Positions 53,328 through 61,838 of a stretch of DNA of 64,000 bases are shown here, one piece after another. Each line of letters opens with the position of its first letter. Position 1 is the stretch's first letter. Source of the DNA: Roseovarius nanhaiticus. Lineage in GTDB: Bacteria > Pseudomonadota > Alphaproteobacteria > Rhodobacterales > Rhodobacteraceae. The notes under the pieces are model-generated. The model made no database searches. It saw nothing but the letters and a program-made list of their open reading frames with translations, and was not told the origin of the DNA. The stretch covers positions 558,001 through 622,000 of the forward strand of contig NZ_FTNV01000001.1 in NCBI RefSeq assembly GCF_900156535.1, written 5' to 3'. A program made the translations under genes and the position numbers.

Positions 53328-53681
53328 ATGAAACCTCTTCTCCTCACGATCGCCCTTGGCATGTTAACTGGCCCTGCTATCGCCCAGACCAGCAGCGAAA
53401 TGGACCACACTAAAATGGATCATTCGGAGATGAACATGAGCGCAGAACAAATGAGGGGCGCTGTCCACACCACGGCTACGCTGAACTCCCTGAGCGATGG
53501 CATGGCCAATGTCAGCCATGAGCCGATCCCCGAAATCGGCTGGCCCGCTATGACTATGGATCTGCCTGTGACAGAGGACGCTCAAATGATGGGCGACATC
53601 GCTGAGGGCGATACAGTGACCCTCATGCTGATCAAGGGCGCCGATGGCATGTATGCAATCGGCGGCATGATGCCTGAGTAG
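53328..53681 (+). CDS. cusF: CusF periplasmic Cu(I)/Ag(I) chaperone
   Basis: A 117-residue protein with a signal peptide to residue 20 (AIAQ) and a Met/His-rich segment (MDHTKMDHSEMNM). The CusF fold follows, with the complete metal site His64, Trp72, Met75 and Met77 in SHEPIPEIGWPAMTMDL. ATG 53328 has GAAAGGA upstream. Closes the cusBAF unit. Confidence 0.93.
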   Translation: MKPLLLTIALGMLTGPAIAQTSSEMDHTKMDHSEMNMSAEQMRGAVHTTATLNSLSDGMANVSHEPIPEIGWPAMTMDLPVTEDAQMMGDIAEGDTVTLMLIKGADGMYAIGGMMPE

Positions 53682-54104
53682 TCCAGCGGGTAACCCGCAG
53701 ATAGGGCGGGAAGAGGCTTCTTCCCGCTCAGATTGCCAATTCGGAAACCGATTGGGGGAACGAACCCCGCATCTGATCCGGGCTCTTCGATGAGGGGGAT
53801 GACGCGTGCGAAATACCCCAACGTCCGAACCTCCACAGGGCGCGATGGAGCGCGCCTGCGGGCCATGTGGATTGCATGCTTACCCGTTCTGGTCTTAAGA
53901 AAATTTCGCTCCCGTCAGAGGCAGCGCTCCGTCGGATCCTCACCGCCAACGATTGGCGGTCCTTCGGCGGAGCACAGGAATTCTACGCTTCTCGCTTCGC
54001 CGAAGAATTTCCCGGTCATCTACATTTGTGATGCGTGCAAAAATCTTGGCTTCTGCGCCTAATGGCTGCCGGTGCTCGCTAGCAAAGCACCGGCAGCCCA
54101 GCCT
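53682..54104. other. Intergenic stretch with two inverted repeats
   Basis: No convincing gene lies here. GCGGGAAGA (53706-53714) pairs with TCTTCCCGC (53719-53727), a probable end of the cus transcript although no T run follows. A 13-bp perfect stem (GGCTGCCGGTGCT 54064-54076 with 54086-54098) abuts the stop of the minus-strand gene at 54105. Short frames on both strands in between have no ribosome-binding site or family features. Confidence 0.55.
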
Positions 54105-54728
54105 TCAGCTGGCGTCCTTGAACTCGGCGTATTCGCCGCGCACCTGAACAGTGACGGTGGCCTCCGAGCTGTCGCGGTTGCGCCAGAACCAACCGTGTTC
54201 GCCGTCGAACTCGGCGACAAGTTCGCCTTCGTCTCCGGTGGAGCCGCGGCCCTTGTCATAGGTCACCGACTGCCCACCACCATGGCCATGCATGTCGAAG
54301 TTCACGCGACCGCCTTCGACGAGCATTCGGTATTCCACCTTCTGGCCTTCTTCCATAACGAGTTTCCACTCTGCTGAGTCGCCGGGGGCAAGCGTAAAGC
54401 TTGTTTCATCGCGCCAGCCTTCGACCTCTTGCGCATATGCGCTGCCGACAAAAATCCCGAAGATGTCACCCATCAAGCTGGACTGATCCTCTGTGCCGAG
54501 CTCCAACAGCCTGTCGGCTTCGGCCTCTTCTGCCAGCTGGACCTTGATCTCGCCCATCTCCGCCAACCCGAGCACACCACCGATCCCGGTCGGATCGATG
54601 TTGTATTCGGCTGGAAGCACCACTGTGATCAAGATTGCGGCCGCGCTGGCGGCGGCGATCGCGGTAGACCGGAGCAGTTGCGTGGAGCTCGGCAGCTCTT
54701 CAAGACTTGGTTTTTCTGCGTTGAACAT
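54105..54728 (-). CDS. Transmembrane-anchored protein found with HupE
   Basis: A 207-residue protein with one membrane helix at about residues 22-42 (RSTAIAAASAAAILITVVLPAEY). A conserved AEYNIDPTGIGGVLGLAEMGEIK segment and a periplasmic beta-rich domain with VNFDMHGHGG and GEHGWFWRN follow. It matches the group annotated as transmembrane anchor proteins linked to HupE/UreJ genes; the function is not known. The HG-rich loop could bind metal. It lies 16 bases after hupE on the same strand. Confidence 0.8.
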   Translation of the reverse strand: MFNAEKPSLEELPSSTQLLRSTAIAAASAAAILITVVLPAEYNIDPTGIGGVLGLAEMGEIKVQLAEEAEADRLLELGTEDQSSLMGDIFGIFVGSAYAQEVEGWRDETSFTLAPGDSAEWKLVMEEGQKVEYRMLVEGGRVNFDMHGHGGGQSVTYDKGRGSTGDEGELVAEFDGEHGWFWRNRDSSEATVTVQVRGEYAEFKDAS

Positions 54729-54744
54729 TTGGGTCTCCTATTTC

Positions 54745-55473
54745 TCAGGTGGCTACGAAATAGCCGGTGATCTGAAGGCCCATGAGGATGAACCCCATGG
54801 ACATCATGACGACGTTGGCGGTGTAGGCCTGGCGGAAGAAATTCGGGGATTTCCGCCAGTAGCCCATGACGATGAGGATGACGCCAAGTGCCATTAGTTG
54901 GCCCAGCTCGACTCCCACATTGAACGCCAGAAGATTGGCCAGCAGCCCTTCCGACGCGATATCGTAGTCGAGGATCTTGGTAGCCAGGCCCGTTCCGTGG
55001 AAAAAACCGAAGATCAGTGTCGCGGCCTTAGTGTTGGGCTGGACCCCGAACCAGCGTTGGTATGCACCCAGATTGTCGAGGGCCTTGTAGACGACCGAGA
55101 GGCCGATGATCGCATCGACGATGTAGGCGTTGATGCCCCAGCCAAACCAGACACCCGCCAACATTGTCGTTGAATGGCCGACAGCGAAGATGCTGACGTA
55201 GATGCCGACATCTTTCATCTTGTAGAGAAAGAAGACGACACCCAGCAGGAACAGGATGTGATCGTAGCCGGTAACCATATGTTTGGCCCCGAGATACATG
55301 AAGGGAATGATGTTCACCCCCCAGATCTCCTGGATATAGCCCGCATCCCCGGGCGTGACGTTATGGGCAAGCGCATGGCCCGTGCTTAGAAAGAGCAATG
55401 AGAGTGTGATGGCGGACAGGACCACGATCCGGCGCATACCTGGATCGGTCCAGCCCAGATGGACTGTTTTCAT
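54745..55473 (-). CDS. hupE: HupE/UreJ-family nickel/cobalt membrane protein
   Basis: A 242-residue membrane protein from ATG 55473 with a cleavable-looking N-terminal helix ending HALAHNV and about six further helices. The family motif with His and Asp (MYLGAKHMVTGYDHILFLLGV) is present, as is the second His site (IFGFFHGTGLATK). HupE/UreJ proteins are Ni permeases or accessory factors for hydrogenase/urease. No hydrogenase or urease genes are here, so a transport role in metal balance is more likely. Confidence 0.88.
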   Translation of the reverse strand: MKTVHLGWTDPGMRRIVVLSAITLSLLFLSTGHALAHNVTPGDAGYIQEIWGVNIIPFMYLGAKHMVTGYDHILFLLGVVFFLYKMKDVGIYVSIFAVGHSTTMLAGVWFGWGINAYIVDAIIGLSVVYKALDNLGAYQRWFGVQPNTKAATLIFGFFHGTGLATKILDYDIASEGLLANLLAFNVGVELGQLMALGVILIVMGYWRKSPNFFRQAYTANVVMMSMGFILMGLQITGYFVAT

Positions 55474-55529
55474 GGATTGAACTCCGCGAATGGTTGGAAT
55501 GATCGATGGCGCCCGAGAGGCGCGGGCGA

Positions 55530-55889
55530 TCACACGCGCGGTGGTCGTTCGATCAGGTCCATTCTCAGAGGATGAGCGAAGGCCGAACTCAGCCGCCATG
55601 CTGCCTTGTAGATATCCAGCGGTTGACCGGCAGGATCGTGGGCAAGCACCAGTGCCTGACTGTGATCATGATCGACGCTGTCATGGCTGTGTCCGTGCAT
55701 GGCCCAAGCAAGGTCTTCCTCGAGTCCGTGCGAATGCCCATGCTCTGCAATCGTTTCCGAGTGCTCCTGGAGCACATCCAGCACCGTGGGGACATGGGAC
55801 GTCGTGGGCATGATTGACCAGACAAGAACGGCCACGCAGAGAAGCGTCGCGAAGGCGGCTTTTCCGAGTCTACGTGAAGCTGTCATCAA
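55530..55889 (-). CDS. His-rich small secreted protein
   Basis: A 119-residue protein with a signal/anchor helix (about residues 8-30), then clusters of His: EHSETIAEHGHSHG, MHGHSHDSVDHDHS and a hydrophobic end. The composition suggests Ni/Co/Zn binding in the periplasm. It resembles in plan the Cys/His/Met-rich proteins at 36418 and 47388. It is divergent from the CsoR/RcnR-type regulator gene, across the candidate operator. Confidence 0.72.
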   Translation of the reverse strand: MMTASRRLGKAAFATLLCVAVLVWSIMPTTSHVPTVLDVLQEHSETIAEHGHSHGLEEDLAWAMHGHSHDSVDHDHSQALVLAHDPAGQPLDIYKAAWRLSSAFAHPLRMDLIERPPRV

Positions 55890-55942
55890 GCCTGCCTGTC
55901 CGCTCTATTTGTTTGCAGCGCCGTCACTGCGCTATCTTGTTC

Positions 55943-55961
55943 TATCCCCCCTGGGAGGATA
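55943..55961. promoter_or_regulatory. Candidate CsoR/RcnR-family operator
   Basis: TATCC (55943-55947) and GGATA (55957-55961) flank a C/G tract CCCCTGGGA, the A/T-rich ends plus G-tract form of CsoR/RcnR operators. It lies between the divergent His-rich gene and the regulator gene at 55972, so it could control both sides. Confidence 0.6.
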
Positions 55962-55971
55962 CGACACTAGT

Positions 55972-56232
55972 ATGTCAGACACACACACTCATGCAAGTCA
56001 TCCTGCGCTCATTGCCCGGCTGAAACGTGCCGACGGTCACCTTCGCTCGGTTATCGCGATGTTGGAGGATGGCAAACCCTGCCTCGACGTCGCCCAGCAG
56101 CTTCAGGCTGTCGAGAAGGCCGTGACGAATGCCAAGCGCGTGCTGATACATGAGCATATTGACCACTGCCTCAATATCGACGGATCAGAGACCGATCGTG
56201 CTGAACTCAAGGCGATCACCCGCTATCTGTGA
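55972..56232 (+). CDS. CsoR/RcnR-family metal-sensing repressor
   Basis: An 86-residue all-helical DUF156 protein. Residues Cys37, His62 and Cys66 (KPCLDVAQQ and HEHIDHCLN) give the C-x24-H-x3-C pattern of CsoR-type Cu(I) sensors and of the Ni sensor InrS; RcnR has His at the third place. The N-terminus is His-containing (THTHASH). The nearby HupE and NreB-like genes favour nickel/cobalt, the ligand set also allows copper. Longer frames upstream would run through the operator. Confidence 0.88.
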   Translation: MSDTHTHASHPALIARLKRADGHLRSVIAMLEDGKPCLDVAQQLQAVEKAVTNAKRVLIHEHIDHCLNIDGSETDRAELKAITRYL

Positions 56233-56239
56233 GCGCACC

Positions 56240-57565
56240 ATGCTGGCCATTCTCGCTGATCGAACCTACCGGCATCTTTTCCTGGCGCAGGTCGTGGCGC
56301 TCCTTGGCACCGGCCTTGCGACGATGGCGCTTGGCCTCTTGGCCTTTGATCTTGCGGGAGACCGGGCCGCGCTCGTGCTCGGCACCGTCTTCACGATCAA
56401 GATGGTGGCTTATGTCGGCATCGCACCGATCGCAGGCGCATTTGCCGACCGCCTTCCGCGCCGCGCCATGCTGGTCACCCTGGATCTGATCCGGGCGGCG
56501 GTGGCACTGGCGCTGCCCTTCGTCACCGAAATCTGGCAGGTCTATGTTCTGATCTTCCTGCTGCAGTCGGCCTCTGCCGCCTTCACGCCCACATTTCAGG
56601 CAACGATCCCCGATGTCCTGCCGGACGAGGCGCGCTATACCCGTGCGCTCTCACTGTCGCGCCTGGCCTATGATCTGGAGAATATCGTCTCGCCCGCCCT
56701 GGCCGCGATGCTGCTAGCGGTGATGAGTTACAACACGCTGTTTCTCGGCACTGTCGCGGGCTTTGTTGCTTCTGCACTGCTGGTGCTGTCGGTCATCCTG
56801 CCCAGTCCCAAGGCGACGAAGCCGCGCGGGATCTATGACCGGACCACCCGGGGCATCCGCATCTACCTCGCCACTCCGCGGCTGCGCGGACTGCTGGGCC
56901 TGAATCTGGCTGTCGCTTCCGCAGGCGCGATGGTTCTCGTCAACTCCGTGGTTCTCGTGCGAGGGCAACTGGGGCTCGATGATACCGCCCTGGCCTGGAC
57001 CATGTTCGCCTTCGGGGCAGGAAGCATGATTTCGGCGCTTGCCCTGCCGCGCTTGCTCGACAGGTTGCCTGACAGACCGATGATGGTGGCCGGCGCATGG
57101 CTCATGGTCGCCGCGCTGCTGGGGATCGCAGGCGTCATCCTGGTCTTCGGGTTGAGCTGGCCGCTTCTGCTGTTTGTCTGGCTGCTGATCGGCTTGGGCA
57201 ACTCGGCCGTGCTGACGCCCTCAGGCCGCCTCCTACGCCGCTCTGCACACCCGGAGGACCGCCCCGCGATCTTCGCCGCGCAATTTGCGCTGTCCCATGC
57301 TTGCTGGCTGCTGACCTATCCGCTGTCCGGCTGGTTGATGACCGCGTTCGGAACGTTGCCCGCGCTCTTGGTGCTGGCCGGTCTGGCGGCGATCGGCATC
57401 GGGGCGGCACTTCGGTTCTGGCCCGCCAAAGCGCTGGATAGTCTGCCTCATGAGCACCCGGACCTGCCGCCTGATCATCCGCATCTTGAGGGGCAAGTCG
57501 GCAAGGTTCACCGGCACGAAATCATCATCGACGATCTGCATCGCCATTGGCCCATGCGCGGCTGA
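56240..57565 (+). CDS. MFS exporter with His-rich tail (NreB-like)
   Basis: A 441-residue, 12-helix major facilitator protein starting 7 bases after the repressor gene. GAFADRLPRRAMLVTLD is the MFS loop 2-3 motif. The C-terminal tail after the last helix is His-rich (HEHPDLPPDHPHLEG, HRHEIIIDDLHRHW), as in the nickel-resistance exporter NreB. Cotranscription with a metal repressor supports nickel or cobalt export. Drug export is the alternative. Confidence 0.87.
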   Translation: MLAILADRTYRHLFLAQVVALLGTGLATMALGLLAFDLAGDRAALVLGTVFTIKMVAYVGIAPIAGAFADRLPRRAMLVTLDLIRAAVALALPFVTEIWQVYVLIFLLQSASAAFTPTFQATIPDVLPDEARYTRALSLSRLAYDLENIVSPALAAMLLAVMSYNTLFLGTVAGFVASALLVLSVILPSPKATKPRGIYDRTTRGIRIYLATPRLRGLLGLNLAVASAGAMVLVNSVVLVRGQLGLDDTALAWTMFAFGAGSMISALALPRLLDRLPDRPMMVAGAWLMVAALLGIAGVILVFGLSWPLLLFVWLLIGLGNSAVLTPSGRLLRRSAHPEDRPAIFAAQFALSHACWLLTYPLSGWLMTAFGTLPALLVLAGLAAIGIGAALRFWPAKALDSLPHEHPDLPPDHPHLEGQVGKVHRHEIIIDDLHRHWPMRG

Positions 57566-57566
57566 C

Positions 57567-57995
57567 ATGCTGTCACTCTTTGGCCTGTTTTCAGCGGCCT
57601 TCCTCGCTGCCACTCTGATCCCCGCCCAGTCCGAGGCTGTGCTGGCAGGTCTACTTTGGACTGGCAGCCATCCCGTCTGGCTGGTGATTTTGGTGGCCAC
57701 AGCCGGGAATGTTCTCGGCTCTGTAGTCAATTGGATTTTCGGGCGATACCTCGCTCACTTTGCTGATCGGCGCTGGCTCCCGGTGTCTCCAAAGCAGATT
57801 GAGCGCGCCTCCGGTTGGTATCGAAAATGGGGGTTCTGGAGTCTGCTGGGCAGCTGGTTGCCCATCGTCGGAGACCCGTTGACCCTGGCCGCGGGCCTGC
57901 TGAAAGAGCCATTCTGGCGCTTCGTGCTCATCGTGACTTTCGCGAAAGGCGGGCGCTACATCGTGCTGGCGATGGTCACTCTCAACTACGTGTAA
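57567..57995 (+). CDS. YqaA/DedA-like small membrane protein
   Basis: A 142-residue protein starting one base after the MFS stop. It has about four helices with TLIPAQSEAVLAGL, GNVLGSVVNWIFGR and GSWLPIVGDPLTLAAGLL, matching the YqaA subgroup of DedA/VTT proteins. A lipid-scrambling or transport role is inferred from the superfamily; its link to the metal exporter is by operon position only. Confidence 0.88.
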   Translation: MLSLFGLFSAAFLAATLIPAQSEAVLAGLLWTGSHPVWLVILVATAGNVLGSVVNWIFGRYLAHFADRRWLPVSPKQIERASGWYRKWGFWSLLGSWLPIVGDPLTLAAGLLKEPFWRFVLIVTFAKGGRYIVLAMVTLNYV

Positions 57996-58265
57996 AACGC
58001 GGACCGGACAGCCTCGCACCCGCTTTTGAAAAAACGCTTTCGTGACATCGCGGAAAACGTTGGGAGAGGTGTTTTCGACCCTCTGCTGACCTTGGTGACA
58101 AATTAAATTGTTGGAACGCAGCATCCCGAACCCGCCGTTGCTCCCAATTGGGGGCGGGCTGCATGCGCCTTCATATTTTACTACAAAGATAACAGTGGTG
58201 TCGTTATATTTTGTAAGAGTTGAGGCGCAGGCCAAAGTTATCGTAAAGAAAAGAGATACTTAATT

Positions 58266-59636
58266 ATGGATAAAGTCGACCTGAGTGGCGCCAATGACAA
58301 GCTGAACCAACTTAGAGAAAGTGGCGTTGAGTCTGCCACCAATCTACCGTTCGAACTACTTAATAGACGCACCAACAAGACCACAAAGCTGGCTGCAAAC
58401 TCTGGTGCGAAAGAGCCAATGGACGGCGCCAACCGCTGGTTCGACTATGAGTTTTCAGAACCCGTTTTCTTGTGTGAAATTGTCATTGTTATGGAGAACT
58501 ATACCTCCTACGACACTTTCGAAGTAAAATGGGAAATGGCACAAGGTGGTGAAATAAGACAGGAAATCTCAAGGGATTCTGACACTACATACCGCTGCAA
58601 CGTTAATCAGTTGATTAGGTCAGTTTCATTCCGGCCGCCGAAGAAATGGTGGACAGCAGCTAAATTGAATTCCGTCTCTCTAATAGGCTTCCAGTCTGGT
58701 GAATTAGAAGAGTTTGTTCGTCTTGTTACACGTCTAGACCGGTTCAAATCAGACATTGTTAAGGATAGTGAACGCGCTATCAAAAGTGCGGAAGAAGCAA
58801 ACGCCAAACTCGATACCTTGCGCCAAGAACGCGATGAGCTGAACGGTAAAATAACCGAAGCTAAAGGGACTGTTACAGACCTGAACAATCAGATTGGCCG
58901 CCTGACAGAGGAACGAAATGGACTGGTTGCAGACGTCAAAAAACGCGAAGAAACCGCTGTCACTCTGGAAGAACAAGCGGAGGCGATCAAAGAGCATATC
59001 GCGGAACGAAATGCTGAGCGTTCAGGGCTTGCCACTGAGATTGCCGAGCAGAAACAGGAACTACGATTACTTCAAGATGACATCAACATGTTCCCAACAG
59101 AGATAAGCGGGTTCGTCTCGCAAGCTTCTCAAAATACTAAGACGTATTGGCAGCTGTCTTGGATTCCAATAATTCTTCTGGTCATCATGGCCGGGCTGCT
59201 AGTCTTCAATGCAGCAAACCTCACTACCGTAATCGACGAATATGAGAACGCGAGGATATTCTCGATCCTTGTAACGCGTATCCCCTACATCGTGATAGCC
59301 ACTGCAATTATCGGTGCGGCTTATAAACTAGCAGCGTTGTTAGTTGGAGAGATAATGAGAATCAACCAGCAGCGCCTCAACCTGTCCAAGGTCAGCATTA
59401 TTGCAACGGACGTCTCTAAGGCATCCGAGGAAGGGCTAGAAGACCTACCCGACGAGGAAATCTATGCGCTCCGCACACGCCTCAAGATGGATATGCTGCG
59501 CGACCATATGAAGGAATACCTTTCCAAAGATTTCGTTGCATCGTTACCACGAGAGCGCCGCGACGTTAAGCCCAAGGCAGACGAAGGGACCATCGAAGTA
59601 GAGGGAGAGAATGAAGCCGATCACTCAAAACCGTAG
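58266..59636 (+). CDS. AT-richer coiled-coil membrane protein of unknown function
   Basis: A 456-residue protein I do not recognise. Residues about 25-145 look like a beta-sandwich of the discoidin/galactose-binding type (DGANRWFDYEFSEPVFL, YTSYDTFEVKWE). Residues 155-275 form a long coiled coil, followed by two helices (about 300-318 and 338-362) and a charged C-terminus with KISIIATD-like and EEIYALRTRLKMDMLRDH segments. Its base composition and codon use are AT-richer than the neighbours, and it sits alone beside a recombinase at the island edge, the usual place for acquired defence or exclusion genes. Confidence 0.85.
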   Translation: MDKVDLSGANDKLNQLRESGVESATNLPFELLNRRTNKTTKLAANSGAKEPMDGANRWFDYEFSEPVFLCEIVIVMENYTSYDTFEVKWEMAQGGEIRQEISRDSDTTYRCNVNQLIRSVSFRPPKKWWTAAKLNSVSLIGFQSGELEEFVRLVTRLDRFKSDIVKDSERAIKSAEEANAKLDTLRQERDELNGKITEAKGTVTDLNNQIGRLTEERNGLVADVKKREETAVTLEEQAEAIKEHIAERNAERSGLATEIAEQKQELRLLQDDINMFPTEISGFVSQASQNTKTYWQLSWIPIILLVIMAGLLVFNAANLTTVIDEYENARIFSILVTRIPYIVIATAIIGAAYKLAALLVGEIMRINQQRLNLSKVSIIATDVSKASEEGLEDLPDEEIYALRTRLKMDMLRDHMKEYLSKDFVASLPRERRDVKPKADEGTIEVEGENEADHSKP

Positions 59637-59835
59637 TGCGAGAAAGCTGTCACCGTCATTGCGTTGAGATGGCAGAGCCGCTTGGCGCCCCCTCCAATTT
59701 ATGCATAAGGAGTCGAATGGTCGAAGGTCAGCTCTTCAAGGTGAAAAGCAGGAATAGCGCAGCCGCAGAGGAAGTCCGCTCTCCGCCCTTTTACCCGATG
59801 AGCTCGGTTGGGTGATAGCTGCCCAACATGGGTGA

Positions 59836-61230
59836 TTACCCTGCGTCAGATCCAAACCGCTCTTCCAATCTTCCACAGTCCCGAACAGGGCTCACCGCAG
59901 AGACACGGGTTATGGCTTCTATCCGATCCAGAGATAGATTGCGGCCACTGCTCTTGAGACCATATGACCGTTGCGTTCGAGTAGTTTGGTGGCCGAGGGC
60001 GCTGGCGATCATCTCGGAATCGAACCGGTCTGAGTTCTTCATGTCGGCGGCCACCGCATGCCGGAACACGTAAGGTGTCAGGTTATGCCGAAGGCTGGGG
60101 AACGCCAGTTTGCCCAATCGGGTCACAAGTTTCCCAAGGCTGACCGAAACCCGGCGATGCCTTTCCGACGCCGGCAGCGGAATTCCATTGGCGTCCTTGC
60201 CCGGGCTCGACACGGTCAGGTGCAGATTGCCTTTATCTCGAAGCGTTTCTCGAAGCCATCTTGCCTCAGGCGCCTCGCATGCGATCTCAATCTCACGGAC
60301 CGATTGCCCCTTGGCTGGCAAAGCCTCATGAAGCTGTGTCATGCACTTTGCACCTTTTATCAGGAAGATCAGCCGGTCCGCACCTTCCACTTCAATAAGA
60401 CGAATATCGACGCCGTAATCCTCCGAAAACTCTGCCGGCCGCGCACCAGTGAGCATCATGGTCGCCAAGATCGCCTGCCGCGTGATGTCCAGATGTCGGT
60501 CCCTTGCGATTGAAGAGGTCCACAAGTGGCTGCGCCAATCATAATTGGGAAAAGCGTCACGCTTCCGGCGTTCGTGATGGCCGAGCGCCGATAAAGTTGA
60601 CTGAGCCGACCGATCCCGCCGGCGCCTGGTGTCTGGCGCGGTCTTGTCCTCTCGTTTTCGGGTGCGGGCTTGGTCATGGAACGGATCTGGAGGCACTTCG
60701 ATCAAAAAGTGAACCGCGGACGCCAACTGAGCTCTCTCCACCCCAGAGAGCGGCCGGACTGCGTCCTTCATCTGCTGTTTGACCGAGGGGAACAGATGAG
60801 GACGCAGACTGCCTAGACACTCTTTCTGCTCTTCTGCGCTCTCGATCCGGTTCAAGGTCTCCCGCCAATAAATTGGCATCAGTTCCAGAACGTCGCGGGC
60901 GGCAAGGCGAACCAGCGCAGAGCGATCGGCTTGCCTGGCGTTGGAGGTGGCCCAATCGTCAACTTCAAGGCGCGAGAGGAAGACCTTGAAGGGATCCCCT
61001 CTGGGATGGGCGCGCGCGAGAGCAGCAGCCCGGCGCTCGTATTTTTGCCAGGTTCCGCTTTCAATCAGATCTTCGATGCTGAACGCGGCATTCGAATGGG
61101 ACGCAAGTTTGAAGGCATGGATGCTCATTTGAATGGAGATGGGGGCATCCTCATGACCGGATGGACTACCTTTGCAGTTCATTGGAATGAGGTCGTCCGC
61201 ATGGGACGGGTGGCGGTCAGAAAGCGTCAT
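59836..61230 (-). CDS. Tyrosine site-specific recombinase (second integrase)
   Basis: From ATG 61230 the product is 464 residues; the open frame continues upstream to 61698 but that part is low-complexity and lacks family features. The catalytic half shows Arg264 (TGARPAEF), Arg390 in TPYVFRHA (Tyr387 in place of the usual His), His414 (LGHQTTRTQ) and nucleophile Tyr423. It lies at the right end of the island, transcribed inward, and may belong to a nested element with the gene at 58266. Confidence 0.87.
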   Translation of the reverse strand: MTLSDRHPSHADDLIPMNCKGSPSGHEDAPISIQMSIHAFKLASHSNAAFSIEDLIESGTWQKYERRAAALARAHPRGDPFKVFLSRLEVDDWATSNARQADRSALVRLAARDVLELMPIYWRETLNRIESAEEQKECLGSLRPHLFPSVKQQMKDAVRPLSGVERAQLASAVHFLIEVPPDPFHDQARTRKREDKTAPDTRRRRDRSAQSTLSALGHHERRKRDAFPNYDWRSHLWTSSIARDRHLDITRQAILATMMLTGARPAEFSEDYGVDIRLIEVEGADRLIFLIKGAKCMTQLHEALPAKGQSVREIEIACEAPEARWLRETLRDKGNLHLTVSSPGKDANGIPLPASERHRRVSVSLGKLVTRLGKLAFPSLRHNLTPYVFRHAVAADMKNSDRFDSEMIASALGHQTTRTQRSYGLKSSGRNLSLDRIEAITRVSAVSPVRDCGRLEERFGSDAG

Positions 61231-61379
61231 GGAAATGGTCTCATTTTTGAAAAATTGCGTTGAAAACTTCAGTATCCCGTTCGAGTGATGGCAGAACCAG
61301 CTTCTGGCGGTTGCGAACCTCGATTGTCGACCGGGGGGTGTAGTGATCACCCCGAGTTTGAGGGTGAGTATTGCTACGT

Positions 61380-61838
61380 CTAATGACCGAGAGATGTGCG
61401 CTGAACCTCCAAGAGGCATAATATTCGCCTCTCTCCATCCGCCCCCACGCAGGGCAGAACGCTGACGCACAGGACGGCAACACGAAGGTCCAGCCGGCCA
61501 ATCAATCGAAGAGCGGAGCCGGTTCCCGGTTGGGCCGTCAGGTCGAAGGCACGGCGCTGGAATAAGGGGTGCAATCCGGTCAACCGACCTCGGTAGCGCC
61601 ACACTGCGTCGCCGGCAGGTGTTGGGTCCGCCTTGCGATTGATGGTGATGTTTAACCGACGATTGTAACCATCCAAGATGAGATCGCAGGTCCAGCAAGT
61701 CTGCCTCTGCGACGGCACCGCCTCGAAGACACCTGCGTATGTCGATCTTTGCAATCCCGCGAGCGAGAGACGTGCGATTTGGTCCTTTGTGTTATCCCGA
61801 TCTTTCTGCCCAAGATTGGTGTAGTCTGTGTTTCGCAT
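61380..61838 (-). CDS. Hypothetical protein upstream of the recombinase
   Basis: A 152-residue frame with a good AAGGAGAG site before ATG 61838. It begins MRNTDYTNLGQKDRDNTKDQ, has no membrane helix, and shows CWTCDLILDGYNRRLNITIN. I recognise no family. It is upstream of the recombinase on the same strand, which supports reality, but the composition of its C-terminal half is less convincing. Confidence 0.45.
   Translation of the reverse strand: MRNTDYTNLGQKDRDNTKDQIARLSLAGLQRSTYAGVFEAVPSQRQTCWTCDLILDGYNRRLNITINRKADPTPAGDAVWRYRGRLTGLHPLFQRRAFDLTAQPGTGSALRLIGRLDLRVAVLCVSVLPCVGADGERRILCLLEVQRTSLGH

Noticed and set aside
53733-54062. 109-codon plus-strand frame (and overlapping minus-strand frames) between cusF and the anchor-protein gene
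   Set aside because: No ribosome-binding site, arginine/proline-rich low-information sequence and no resemblance to a family; treated as non-coding.
61231-61698. N-terminal 156 codons in frame with the second recombinase
   Set aside because: Arg/Pro/Ser-rich and lacking family features, and overlapping a small gene with a better ribosome-binding site; translation from 61230 gives a normal recombinase.
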